From the NCBI GenBank assembly GCA_035295985.1, contig DATHBT010000208.1, positions 1 to 20,510 of the forward strand: 20,510 nt of DNA, written 5' to 3'. Within the stretch, counting starts at the first letter, position 1. Every line of letters begins with the position of its first letter. Below are positions 5,859 to 13,800 of this stretch, piece by piece. This DNA comes from JAIVGV01 sp035295985. Its GTDB lineage: Bacteria > Acidobacteriota > Blastocatellia > Pyrinomonadales > Pyrinomonadaceae. The position numbers and the translations under genes were made by a program. The notes below the pieces were generated by a model, which saw only the letters and a list, made by a program, of their open reading frames with translations, had not been told where the DNA came from and ran no database searches.

Positions 5859-7631
5859 TCAGTTGCGCGCCTGCTGCCGTGAGAGCGTGTGTGCCGTCTC
5901 GACGAGGCGGACGAACTCTGTGCGGTGGCCGTGCGGGTCTGCGCCGGCCGAGGAGCGCGCGAGCGAGGCGACGCCTCCGTAGTTGGCCGCGCCCTTGTGG
6001 CGAGAGTCGCGCAGGAGGAGGCCGAAGGCGGCGACGGCCGATGCGAAGCGGAAGTTGTCAGAGGCGCGCTGCCACGCGCCGGCCGCGTCCGCGATTGACA
6101 GGCTGACGAGACGGCTCTCCGCGCCGTCGGGTTCCTTGTAGCGCAGCTTGATCGTCATCAGCTCGCCGTTGTCCGCCGTGGCGTTCGGCGCGGGCGTCTG
6201 TTGATACTTCAACGCGTCAACGTCGCCGGCCGGGACTTTGCGGCCGGCGGGCACGACCTCGTAGAGCGCGGTGACGGCGTGGCCCGCGCCGATCTCGCCG
6301 GCGTCCTTCCCGTCGTCGTTGAAATCCTCGTCGCGGAGCAGACGATTCTCGTAGCCGATGAGGCGGTAGCCGGCCGCAGCGCGCGGGTTGAACTCGACCT
6401 GTATCTTCACGTCCTTGGCGATAGTCGCGAGCGTCCCGCCGATCTGCTGGCCGAGCACCTTGCGCGCCTCTGCCGGGGTGTCGATGTAGGCGTAGTTGCC
6501 GTTGCCGTGGTCGGCCAGCTTCTCCATCATCGAGTCTTTCAGATTCCCCGTGCCGAAGCCGAGGACGGAGAGGAAGACGCCCGATTTTCGTTCCTCCTCG
6601 ATGAGGCGGATGAGTTCGCCCTCGCTCGTCGTGCCCACGTTGAAGTCGCCGTCCGTGGCGAGCAGGACGCGGTTCACGCCGCCTTGTATGAAATTCTCTC
6701 TCGCGACTTTGTAGGCGAGGCGGATGCCGTCGCCGCCGTTCGTCGAACCACCGGCGCGCAGGTTCTCGACGGCCGCCGCGATCTCGCCGCGCCGGTCGCC
6801 CGGTGTCGAGGGAAGGACGAGGCCGCTCGCGCCGGCATAGACGACGACGGCGACGCGGTCGCGCCCCGTCAGTTGCTCCGCGAGCAGGCGCAAGCTGGAC
6901 TGCACGAGCGGGAGTTTCGTCGGCGCGTCCATCGAGCCGGAAACGTCAACGAGGAAGACGAGGTTGGCGGGGGGGAGCTGTTCGCGTGAGAGCTTGCGGC
7001 CCTGTAAGCCGACGAGGACGAGGCGGTGCGCGTCGTTCCACGGGCAGGACGAGACTTCGGCCGTGACGGAGAAGGGTTCGGGGCCGGCGGGCTGCGGGTA
7101 GTCGTAAGAGAAATAGTTGATCAGCTCCTCGACGCGGACGGCGTCCCTCGGCGGCAGTTGGCCCGCGTTGAGGAAGCGGCGCGTGTTGCTGTAGGAGGCG
7201 GTGTCAACGTCTATCGAGAAGGTCGAGAGCGGCGAGCGCGCGACGGTGAGGAACGGGTTCTCCTCGATGCGGCTGTAGCCTTCCGTGTTGAAGCCGCCCT
7301 CCTCGCCCTCGACGCGCGGGCGTACCTTGGCAGCCGCGCCCATCTCGTAGCCCGCGGCGTGAGTGCCGGCGACGGGCCGCGACGACTCCGCCGCGACCTG
7401 CGCGACCTGTTTCTGCGCGGGTGCGGGCGCGTTCTGCGTGTGATCAGACCGCGTGAGTTCGTTCGTCGCGTGCCGCTGGCAGCCCGCGAGCAGGACGGCC
7501 GCCGCGAGGAGGAAGACGAAGAACTGTCTGAGCGGCGGGTGAATCGGGCGAGTCTGTTTCGTGTCGTACTTCATTGCGGCGCGTCGTGTGACGTGTGTCG
7601 CGCGCCGCTGGTCGGCCATGTCGTGATTCAT
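5859..7631 (-). CDS. YfbK-type VWA-domain lipoprotein (von Willebrand factor A)
   Basis: I choose the ATG at 7631 because GGAGGT lies 8 nt upstream; this gives 590 residues. A hydrophobic segment ends in a lipobox LLAGC (Cys51), preceded by an unusually long polar N-region. After a low-complexity linker comes the conserved N-terminal region of this family (ENPFLTVARSPLSTFSIDVDTASY, about 124-147). The VWA domain has a complete metal-binding site: DVSGS (Asp229, Ser231, Ser233), Thr297 in GGSTNGGDG and Asp327 in ATDGDFNVG. The C-terminal half matches the DUF3520 region of YfbK relatives. Such proteins are thought to bind ligands through the metal site; the partner is unknown. Its end converges on a plus-strand gene across a heptamer inverted repeat. 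Confidence 0.9.
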   Translation of the reverse strand: MNHDMADQRRATHVTRRAAMKYDTKQTRPIHPPLRQFFVFLLAAAVLLAGCQRHATNELTRSDHTQNAPAPAQKQVAQVAAESSRPVAGTHAAGYEMGAAAKVRPRVEGEEGGFNTEGYSRIEENPFLTVARSPLSTFSIDVDTASYSNTRRFLNAGQLPPRDAVRVEELINYFSYDYPQPAGPEPFSVTAEVSSCPWNDAHRLVLVGLQGRKLSREQLPPANLVFLVDVSGSMDAPTKLPLVQSSLRLLAEQLTGRDRVAVVVYAGASGLVLPSTPGDRRGEIAAAVENLRAGGSTNGGDGIRLAYKVARENFIQGGVNRVLLATDGDFNVGTTSEGELIRLIEEERKSGVFLSVLGFGTGNLKDSMMEKLADHGNGNYAYIDTPAEARKVLGQQIGGTLATIAKDVKIQVEFNPRAAAGYRLIGYENRLLRDEDFNDDGKDAGEIGAGHAVTALYEVVPAGRKVPAGDVDALKYQQTPAPNATADNGELMTIKLRYKEPDGAESRLVSLSIADAAGAWQRASDNFRFASAVAAFGLLLRDSRHKGAANYGGVASLARSSAGADPHGHRTEFVRLVETAHTLSRQQARN

Positions 7632-7639
7632 CTGAACAC

Positions 7640-7645
7640 ACCTCC
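7640..7645 (-). promoter_or_regulatory. Shine-Dalgarno fixing the VWA gene start
   Basis: On the minus strand GGAGGT lies 8 nt before the ATG at 7631. The alternative ATGs at 7619 and 7574 have no such site at the right distance. This implies about 35 polar residues before the hydrophobic signal core. Confidence 0.8.
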
Positions 7646-7756
7646 GGCTTTCGTTGTCCGCTGCTGGCTTCGGGTAGCGAGGGCCTTGCACGGACTCTGA
7701 ATGCGCGCGGCGCGGAAAACTTGCGCGCGCGCGGCCGGAGGGTTTTCAAACGGACT

Positions 7757-8305
7757 TCAGCGTCGCGACGGCGGCACGCGCTCGGCGTGGACGACGACGG
7801 GCGCGGCCGTCCAGATGTCGCGGAACCGCGACCCGTAGGGGAGCGGGGTTTCCTCATAGCCGTCGGAGACTTGCACGCGCGCGAAGTAGCCGCCGCGCGG
7901 CGCGTCCTCATCGTCGCACCACACGCACGGCGCGGCGACCGTCACGCCTGCGCCGCCGTACTCGTCGAACGGCCTGTCGATCTCAATCGCGTCGCCGCCC
8001 CAGACGCGGCCCGCGGGGTCGTCCGGCGAGAAGAAGAAGGTGCGAACCCAGAGCTTTTCGGGCGCGCGCGACGGGCGGCCGACGCGCAGGTTGAGCCGCG
8101 TGTAGCTGCGCCCGCTCTCGCGGTCGAGCGTCACCAGGCCGACTTCCGTGTGCAGGTCTTGTGAGAGCCTGAACGGGCGCGGCGGCGCGTAAAGACGTTC
8201 GGGCCGGTCGGGCAGGAGCTTAGGGAAAACGGCGACGAGCGCGACGGCCGCGGCGTAGGCGAAGAAGAAGGCGGCGAGCTTCAAGAAGAACGGGCGTGCG
8301 GTCAT
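7757..8305 (-). CDS. Single-pass membrane or secreted protein of unknown function
   Basis: The 182-residue product has one N-terminal hydrophobic segment (about residues 7-27) after a short basic start, so it is either anchored or secreted. The rest looks beta-rich and carries a CVWCDDED motif (one CxxC pair), an aromatic WVRTFFFSPDD stretch and a proline-rich region just after the membrane segment. I do not recognise the family. The ATG at 8305 has GAGGAG about 9 nt upstream, which supports the start. It lies on the same strand as the VWA gene about 125 bp downstream and the DUF1287 gene upstream. A heptamer repeat separates it from the DUF1287 gene, so it probably has its own transcript. 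Confidence 0.8.
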   Translation of the reverse strand: MTARPFFLKLAAFFFAYAAAVALVAVFPKLLPDRPERLYAPPRPFRLSQDLHTEVGLVTLDRESGRSYTRLNLRVGRPSRAPEKLWVRTFFFSPDDPAGRVWGGDAIEIDRPFDEYGGAGVTVAAPCVWCDDEDAPRGGYFARVQVSDGYEETPLPYGSRFRDIWTAAPVVVHAERVPPSRR

Positions 8306-8370
8306 CTCGGAAAACTCCTCTCCCAGTTTCCCCCTTGAACGCGCGAGCCGCCCGCCGGTTGCATTAAAGA

Positions 8371-8483
8371 AGCTGTTAGCGATTAGCCGTTAGCATTTAG
8401 CCAAAAAGAAGAGCGCCCCCAGTTTTTATGGCGGGCTTCTGCTTTTGGTTTTGCTAACAGCTAACCGCTAACGGCTAACAGCT
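8371..8483. repeat. Heptamer-built inverted repeat (GCTGTTA type) overlapping the end of the DUF1287 gene
   Basis: The left arm (8371-8411) contains units GCTGTTA, GCGATTA, GCCGTTA and GCATTTA followed by GCCAAAAAG. The right arm (8442-8483), read on the minus strand, contains GCTGTTA, GCCGTTA, GCGGTTA and GCTGTTA followed by GCAAAACC. Arms agree in period and length but less in sequence than at the other sites. The loop (8412-8441) holds a small GC stem (CGCC with GGCG) around TTTTTAT. The right arm runs into the coding region of the DUF1287 gene and provides its last five codons and TAG stop. Confidence 0.85.
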
Positions 8484-9226
8484 AGTTTCCATCGTCTCGC
8501 GCGCCGCGCGGGCGTCGGCGAAGGCGTCGCGGGCGGCGGGCCGGTGTAGCGGTAGTGGCCCGTTATCTTCCAGGCGAAGAGCACGTCTTCGAGCTGCGGG
8601 CCGGCGCCGATGTTGTGCAGGATCAGGTAGCGGCCGGGCGTGGCCGTGGGGCGGTCTGTGAGGATGCCGATGTGCGTCAGCCCGCCGTTCAACTCCCAGG
8701 TGACGAGGTCGCCGGGCGCGTAGTCGGCCGCGTCTTCCGTGACGGGGAGCGAGCGCCCTTTCCTGGCGAAGAAGGTCATCAGGTTGGGGACGCGGCGGTG
8801 GTCGATGTTCGTGTCGGGGCGGCTCAAGCCGAACTGGCGCGGGTAGAGCGAGAAGTTCGCCTTCATGTCCTCGTGGACTTCGCGCTGGAGATCGACGCCG
8901 GCTGCGCGGTAGGAGCGTATGACCTCGTCCGTGCAGACACCCTTGTCCGCGGGCACGTCGCCGTTCGGATAGGGGATCGAATAGTAGGCCCCGTCGTAAG
9001 TGACCTTCTGCCTGGTGCGCTCGACGGCAGCCGCGACGAGCCGTTCGAGCACGGGCGACTCATAAACCACTATCGGCGGCGACGGCGACGGGACTGCCCG
9101 CCGCTGTGTTGTCTCCGAGACTTTAGCGCGGCCCGCGGGGACTTGCGCCGGGCTGCAACCGCACGCGGCGAGCGCGACGGCCGCGAGCAGACGCACCGCG
9201 CGGAGCGGCCGGGCGTGCAGACTCAT
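8468..9226 (-). CDS. DUF1287 lipoprotein, NlpC/P60-like fold
   Basis: The ATG at 9226 gives 252 residues; a GTG at 9244 is an alternative, and neither has a clear Shine-Dalgarno. A lipoprotein-type signal ends around ALAACGC. The DUF1287 domain is unmistakable: YDGAYYSIPYPNGDVPADKGVCTDEVIRSYR, EVHEDMKANF and DTNIDHRRVPNLMTFF. Likely catalytic residues are Cys98 in GVCTD and His185 in THIGI, with a further His204 in LHNIG, as in NlpC/P60-like cysteine hydrolases. The likely target is an amide bond in the cell wall or periplasm, by family relation only. The last residues LAVSR and the stop are encoded by the adjacent heptamer repeat, so the natural C-terminus has probably been replaced or extended. 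Confidence 0.88.
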   Translation of the reverse strand: MSLHARPLRAVRLLAAVALAACGCSPAQVPAGRAKVSETTQRRAVPSPSPPIVVYESPVLERLVAAAVERTRQKVTYDGAYYSIPYPNGDVPADKGVCTDEVIRSYRAAGVDLQREVHEDMKANFSLYPRQFGLSRPDTNIDHRRVPNLMTFFARKGRSLPVTEDAADYAPGDLVTWELNGGLTHIGILTDRPTATPGRYLILHNIGAGPQLEDVLFAWKITGHYRYTGPPPATPSPTPARRARRWKLAVSR

Positions 9227-9336
9227 CCGTCGTTTGACAGACACGCCGGCTTAGACGCCTCCAAGCCGAACGGCGTTCCCCGGAATTTTCATGGCTAAAG
9301 TTTGGCTGGGGTGATGAGGGGGGCGGGGCGCTGCTG

Positions 9337-10311
9337 TCAGTTGCGCGGAGCAGGGGTGCCGCCGCCGGCCGGCTCTCTGTCGGGAGCGCGCCGGCCGCCG
9401 AACAGTCTCTTGGCGGGAGAGGCCAAGCGGCCGGCGACGGATTTCAGGCGCGACTCGTCCATCTTGCCCGCGCGCTCGCCGTCAGCCGTGGAGTGGGGCG
9501 TCGCGCCGGCCTTGTGCGCGGCGTCGCAGTATGCGCCCGGCTCGTCGCCCGCCGGGAAGGTCATTGGGGACTTGTTCGGGCAGGACGGACGTGCGCGCAG
9601 GCCCGTCGTCGGATCGACTGAGACCGTCACGGTCGGCATCGCGCGCACGGGCTGGGTGGCCGGCGAGTTCGCGGCCGAGTCCGCGGCCTGTGTCGAGAGT
9701 TGCCGCGTCGTCGTCTGGCTCTTCTGCCGGGCGCTCGCGTCTTTCGTCTCCGCAGTCTCCGCGCCTGAGCTTGTCGGCTGGCTTGATGGCTCGCCGTGCC
9801 CGTCGCGCGCGCGGGCCGTGATCGCGCCGGCATCGCCCGGCTGTTCGGGCGCGCGGCCGGTCGAGAGCAGGCGCGGGGTGACGAACGCGAAGGTGGCGCA
9901 GAAGGCGAGCGCGGGGGCCGCGATGGCGACCCGGTTAACTCTTCGGGGCGGGCGCGTCGCCACGCGCTCGTCCGCGGCACTCGCTGGCGCTTCGCGCCGG
10001 CCGTCGTGGGGGGCGTCTGAGCGGGGCGAACTCGGCGGCGCATCCGCGGCGCGCGGCTCGTATGCCGCTTGTGGAGCGCGGCGCGGCCATTCGTGCGGGG
10101 CCGCGTAGTCTCCGGCGGCGAGACGACGATAGGCCTCGTTGATCTCTTTGAGCTGTTCCTGCGCCTTCTGTTGCAGGCGCGGGTCGTGCGAGAAGCGGTC
10201 GGGGTGCCAGACCTTCGCCAGGTCTCTGTACGCCGCCTTGATCTCCTGCGCCGATGCAGTCGGCCCGAGGCCGAGCACGCGCAGACAACCCTCGCGCCCG
10301 CCGTCTCTCAC
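9337..10311 (-). CDS. J-domain (DnaJ-like) membrane protein with a C-terminal paired-Cys motif
   Basis: The 324-residue protein begins with a J-domain (about residues 8-66) including the HPD triad (36-38) and helix II residues EIKAAYRDLAKVWHPD. It should therefore stimulate an Hsp70 partner in the cytoplasm. A disordered linker, one membrane segment (about 126-148, with RVNR on the inner side) and a long Thr/Ser/Ala-rich stretch follow. Near the C-terminus is VTVSVDPTTGLRARPSCPNK, then Cys262 after GDEPGA. This resembles the TGLLATPxCP...C tail of class A penicillin-binding proteins. The start is GTG at 10311. The final section is Arg/Pro-rich. The position of the C-terminal part outside the membrane is inferred from charge. 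Confidence 0.82.
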   Translation of the reverse strand: MRDGGREGCLRVLGLGPTASAQEIKAAYRDLAKVWHPDRFSHDPRLQQKAQEQLKEINEAYRRLAAGDYAAPHEWPRRAPQAAYEPRAADAPPSSPRSDAPHDGRREAPASAADERVATRPPRRVNRVAIAAPALAFCATFAFVTPRLLSTGRAPEQPGDAGAITARARDGHGEPSSQPTSSGAETAETKDASARQKSQTTTRQLSTQAADSAANSPATQPVRAMPTVTVSVDPTTGLRARPSCPNKSPMTFPAGDEPGAYCDAAHKAGATPHSTADGERAGKMDESRLKSVAGRLASPAKRLFGGRRAPDREPAGGGTPAPRN

Positions 10312-10330
10312 GTCCTACACCCCCCGCGGC

Positions 10331-10531
10331 TCACGACAAAAAGTCGGCCAGCCGCCCGACGCTCTGAAGGTACTCAAGCAGCTCCGACACGCCCGGCACA
10401 GGGTAGCCGAGCCGGCTCATGACGGCCCCGCCGCCGAACAGGAACAACGCGCCCGCGGCGAGAGTCCTCAGCGCAGACCCCGTCACGCGCGCGACCGGCT
10501 GCCGCGCGCGGCGGCGAACATGGAAGCGCAT
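10331..10531 (-). CDS. Very small single-pass membrane protein, start uncertain
   Basis: From the ATG at 10531 this is 66 residues: a basic N-terminus (MRFHVRRRARQPVAR), one hydrophobic segment (ALRTLAAGALFLFGGGAV) and a short amphipathic tail ending in GRLADFLS. It lies 19 nt upstream of the J-domain gene on the same strand, so it may share its transcript. No strong Shine-Dalgarno is present for this ATG. A TTG at 10591 would add 20 residues but also lacks a site. No family is recognised. The single clean membrane helix and the operon-like position favour a real gene, but it could be spurious. Confidence 0.5.
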   Translation of the reverse strand: MRFHVRRRARQPVARVTGSALRTLAAGALFLFGGGAVMSRLGYPVPGVSELLEYLQSVGRLADFLS

Positions 10532-10814
10532 AACACCACGCCCGCCCGTCTCCAACGAATGATCCGGGCGTCCTCGTAAATCGTTTGACAAAAATTTGGT
10601 GAGACTGCTCGGCCGCTGTCGGCGCGGTGGCAGGGGACTGAATTAACAGTACAGAGGCCGCGCGGGCGGTGTCAACGGAAAGTTTCGCGCGCGCAGCGTT
10701 CGTGTGCAATGGCGGGCGGAAGGTGGTAGGCTATTGCCGAATCCGGCCGAACACAATTTAAAGCACGCCGCGAGCGCGCCGCCCCGCGCGGCCAGCGCCC
10801 GACGCCCACGAGTT

Positions 10815-10820
10815 GAGGTG
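10815..10820 (+). promoter_or_regulatory. Shine-Dalgarno deciding the TTG start of kgd
   Basis: GAGGTG lies 9 nt before a TTG at 10830. The protein from that TTG begins just before the conserved N-terminal segment of the enzyme. The in-frame ATG at 10704 would add 42 residues of Arg/Ala-rich sequence without similarity to the family. Confidence 0.6.
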
Positions 10821-10829
10821 ACGAAAGCC

Positions 10830-13800
10830 TTGAGCGCACAGACCACACGGACGGATCTTTCGGAGATCATCGCGGAGAACTTCGGCGCGAACGCCACCTA
10901 CGTCGAGGGCTTATTGGAACGTTTCCGCAGCGATCCCTCGCTGGTTGACGAGTCGTGGCGCGCATACTTCGCCGAACTGCTCGGCACGCAGGCCGCGACG
11001 ACGCCGCAGCAGCGGGCCGGCAACGGCGGCACGGCAGCCACACCAACCGCGAAGACGACCGCCGCATCGGCGTGGCCCACGACGCACCGCGCGGGTGACG
11101 GCGAAGCAGCCGCCGCCACGCGCCCGGCGGAAACACAGACCGCGCAACCCGCGGCGGCGGCCACGCAGCAGCCCGCGCAGCAGGCTGCCCCGGCCCCGCG
11201 CCAACAACCCGCGCCCGCCGCCGCGCCTGCACAGGCCGGGGGCGTCGAGGCGCGCGCCATCCGCGGCGCGGCCCTGAAGATCGTCGAGAACATGGAGACG
11301 AGCCTGTCGGTCCCGACGGCCACGTCGAACCGTCAGATTCCCGTCAAAGTCCTCGAAGAGAACCGCGCCGTCGTCAACCGCGAACTAAAGGAGCGCGGCA
11401 CGAATCAGAAGACCTCGTTCACGCACTTCATCGCCTTCGCCATCCTGCGCGCGCTCGAAAAGTTCCCGCAGCTCAACCACGGCTTCGCCGTCCGGGACGG
11501 CAACCCCGTCCGGCTGGAGCGCGCGAGCGTCAACTTCGGCGTCGCCATTGACATACAGAAGAAGGACGGCTCGCGCTCGCTCCTCGTCCCCAACATCAAG
11601 AACGCGGGCGCTCTCTCCTTCAACGATTTCCTCGCCGCCTACGACGACGTGATTAAACGTGCGCGCGAGGGCAAGCTCGGCGTCCCCGATTTTCAGGACA
11701 CGACCGTCTCCCTGACCAACCCCGGAACCATCGGCACGGTCGCCTCGACGCCGCGGCTGATGGCCGGGCAGTCCGTCATCATCGCGACCGGGGCCATCGA
11801 GTACCCGGCCGAGTACCACGCGATGACCCCGGCGGCGCTCTCGCAGCTCGGCATCAGCAAGACGATGACCATCTCCTCGACCTACGACCACCGCGTCATC
11901 CAGGGCGCGGAGTCGGGCGCTTTTCTGGCGCACGTCCACGAGCTGTTGTTGGGGAAACACGACTTCTACGATCAGATTTTCCGCTCGCTCGACATCCCGC
12001 ACCCGCCGCTCCGGTGGTCGCAGGACAAGAACCCGGCGCTCCTCGGCGGCGACCGCTCGCGCGAGCACGTCGAGAAGGAGGCGCGAGTCCTCGAACTCAT
12101 CAACGCCTACCGCGTGCGCGGCCACCTCGTCGCAGACATCGACCCGCTCCACGCGATGCCCTTGCAGTACCACCCCGAACTCGACATCGAGACCTACGGG
12201 CTGACGATCTGGGATCTGGATCGCGAGTTCATCACGGGCGGCCTGGGGGGCAAGAACGAGGCGAGCTTACGCGAGATTCTGGACATTCTGCGCCGGGCCT
12301 ACTGCGGGAAGGTCGGGATCGAGTACCGCCACATCCAGAGCAAGGAGGAGAAGGTCTGGATACGCGACCGTGTCAGGGAGGAATTCGTCTATCCCGAACC
12401 CGTCGATGCGGAGACGAAGAAGCAGCTACTCGCCAAGCTCATCGAGGCCGAGCAGTTCGAGCGCTTCCTGCACACGAAGTATCTTGGGCAGAAACGCTTC
12501 TCGCTCGAAGGCTGCGACACGATCATCCCGCTGCTCGATCAACTGGTCGAGCGCGCGGCGGAGCGCGGCGTCGAAGAGATCACGCTCGGCATGGCGCACC
12601 GCGGGCGTCTGAACGTGCTCGTTAACGTCGTCGGCGATTTCGCCGAGCGCATCTTCACCGCTTTCGAGGGCGCGGCCCATCCGAGTTTCCCGGCGGATGA
12701 GGGCGACGTTAAATACCACCAGGGCGCGGCCGGCGGGCGCACGACGCGCGGAGGCAAGAAGGTTCGCGTGACTCTGTCGCCCAACCCGAGCCACCTTGAG
12801 TTCGTCGATCCGGTAGTCGAAGGCATGGTGCGCGCGCGCCAGGACGCGATGCAGCGCGAGGGCAGCCTGCGCGAAGAGGTGATTGATCGCACCCTCCCCG
12901 TACTGCTGCACGGCGACGCGGCCTTCGCCGGCCAGGGCATCGTGATGGAGACCCTGAACCTCGCCAGCCTCAAGGGTTACCGCACGGGCGGCACGATCCA
13001 CGTCATCGTCAACAACCAGATCGGGTTCACGACCTCGCCCGAACAGGGCCGCTCGACGATCTATTCGACCGACGTGGCGCGCATGACGCAGCTCCCCATC
13101 TTCCACATCAACGGCGACGACCCCGAAGCCGCCTTCCGCGTCCTTCGCATGGCGCTCGATTTCCGGCAGGAGTTCAACAAGGACGTTGTCCTGGACGTGG
13201 TCGGCTTCCGCCGCCTCGGCCACAACGAGACGGACGAGCCGAGCTACACGCAGCCGCTCATGTACGCGCGCGTGAAAGCTCATCCGGGCGTCCGCGCCGT
13301 TTACTCGCAGCGCCTCGTCGGCGAAGGCGTGCTCACGGAAGCCGAGGCCGAGCAGATGATCCGCGATCAGGTCGCGGCCTACGAGGCGATTCAGGCGAGG
13401 GCGAAAGAGATCGTCAAACAGAAGCCGCCGGCTAAAGAACTCCCGCCGGAGCAGCCGGAGGAGGACGGATCAAACGTCGTCGAAACCTGGACGGACGCCG
13501 AGGCAATCGGCCGCGTCTCGCGCGCCATCTCAATCGTGCCCCCGGAGTTCCACATCAACCCCAAGATGGTCAGCCAGCTCGCGCGCCGCGGCAAGATGGG
13601 CGAGGGCAGCGCGCCGATGGACTGGGCGTTCGCGGAACTCGTCGCCTTCGGCACGCTCGCGCTCGAAGGCCACCCCGTCCGCCTGTCCGGGCAGGATTCG
13701 GGGCGCGGCACGTTCTCGCAGCGCCACGCCATCATGTACGACACGCAGACCGGGCGTCCGTGGACGCCGCTCTCCGATCTGACGCCTACCGAACGGGGAC

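Noticed and set aside
10584..10589. TTGACA as a -35 box for kgd
   Set aside because: No acceptable -10 lies 16-18 bp downstream and the distance to the start is large; a chance match cannot be excluded.
10704..10829. In-frame ATG upstream of kgd as the start
   Set aside because: The extra 42 residues do not resemble the family, and GAGGTG is well placed for the TTG at 10830. It remains a minor alternative.
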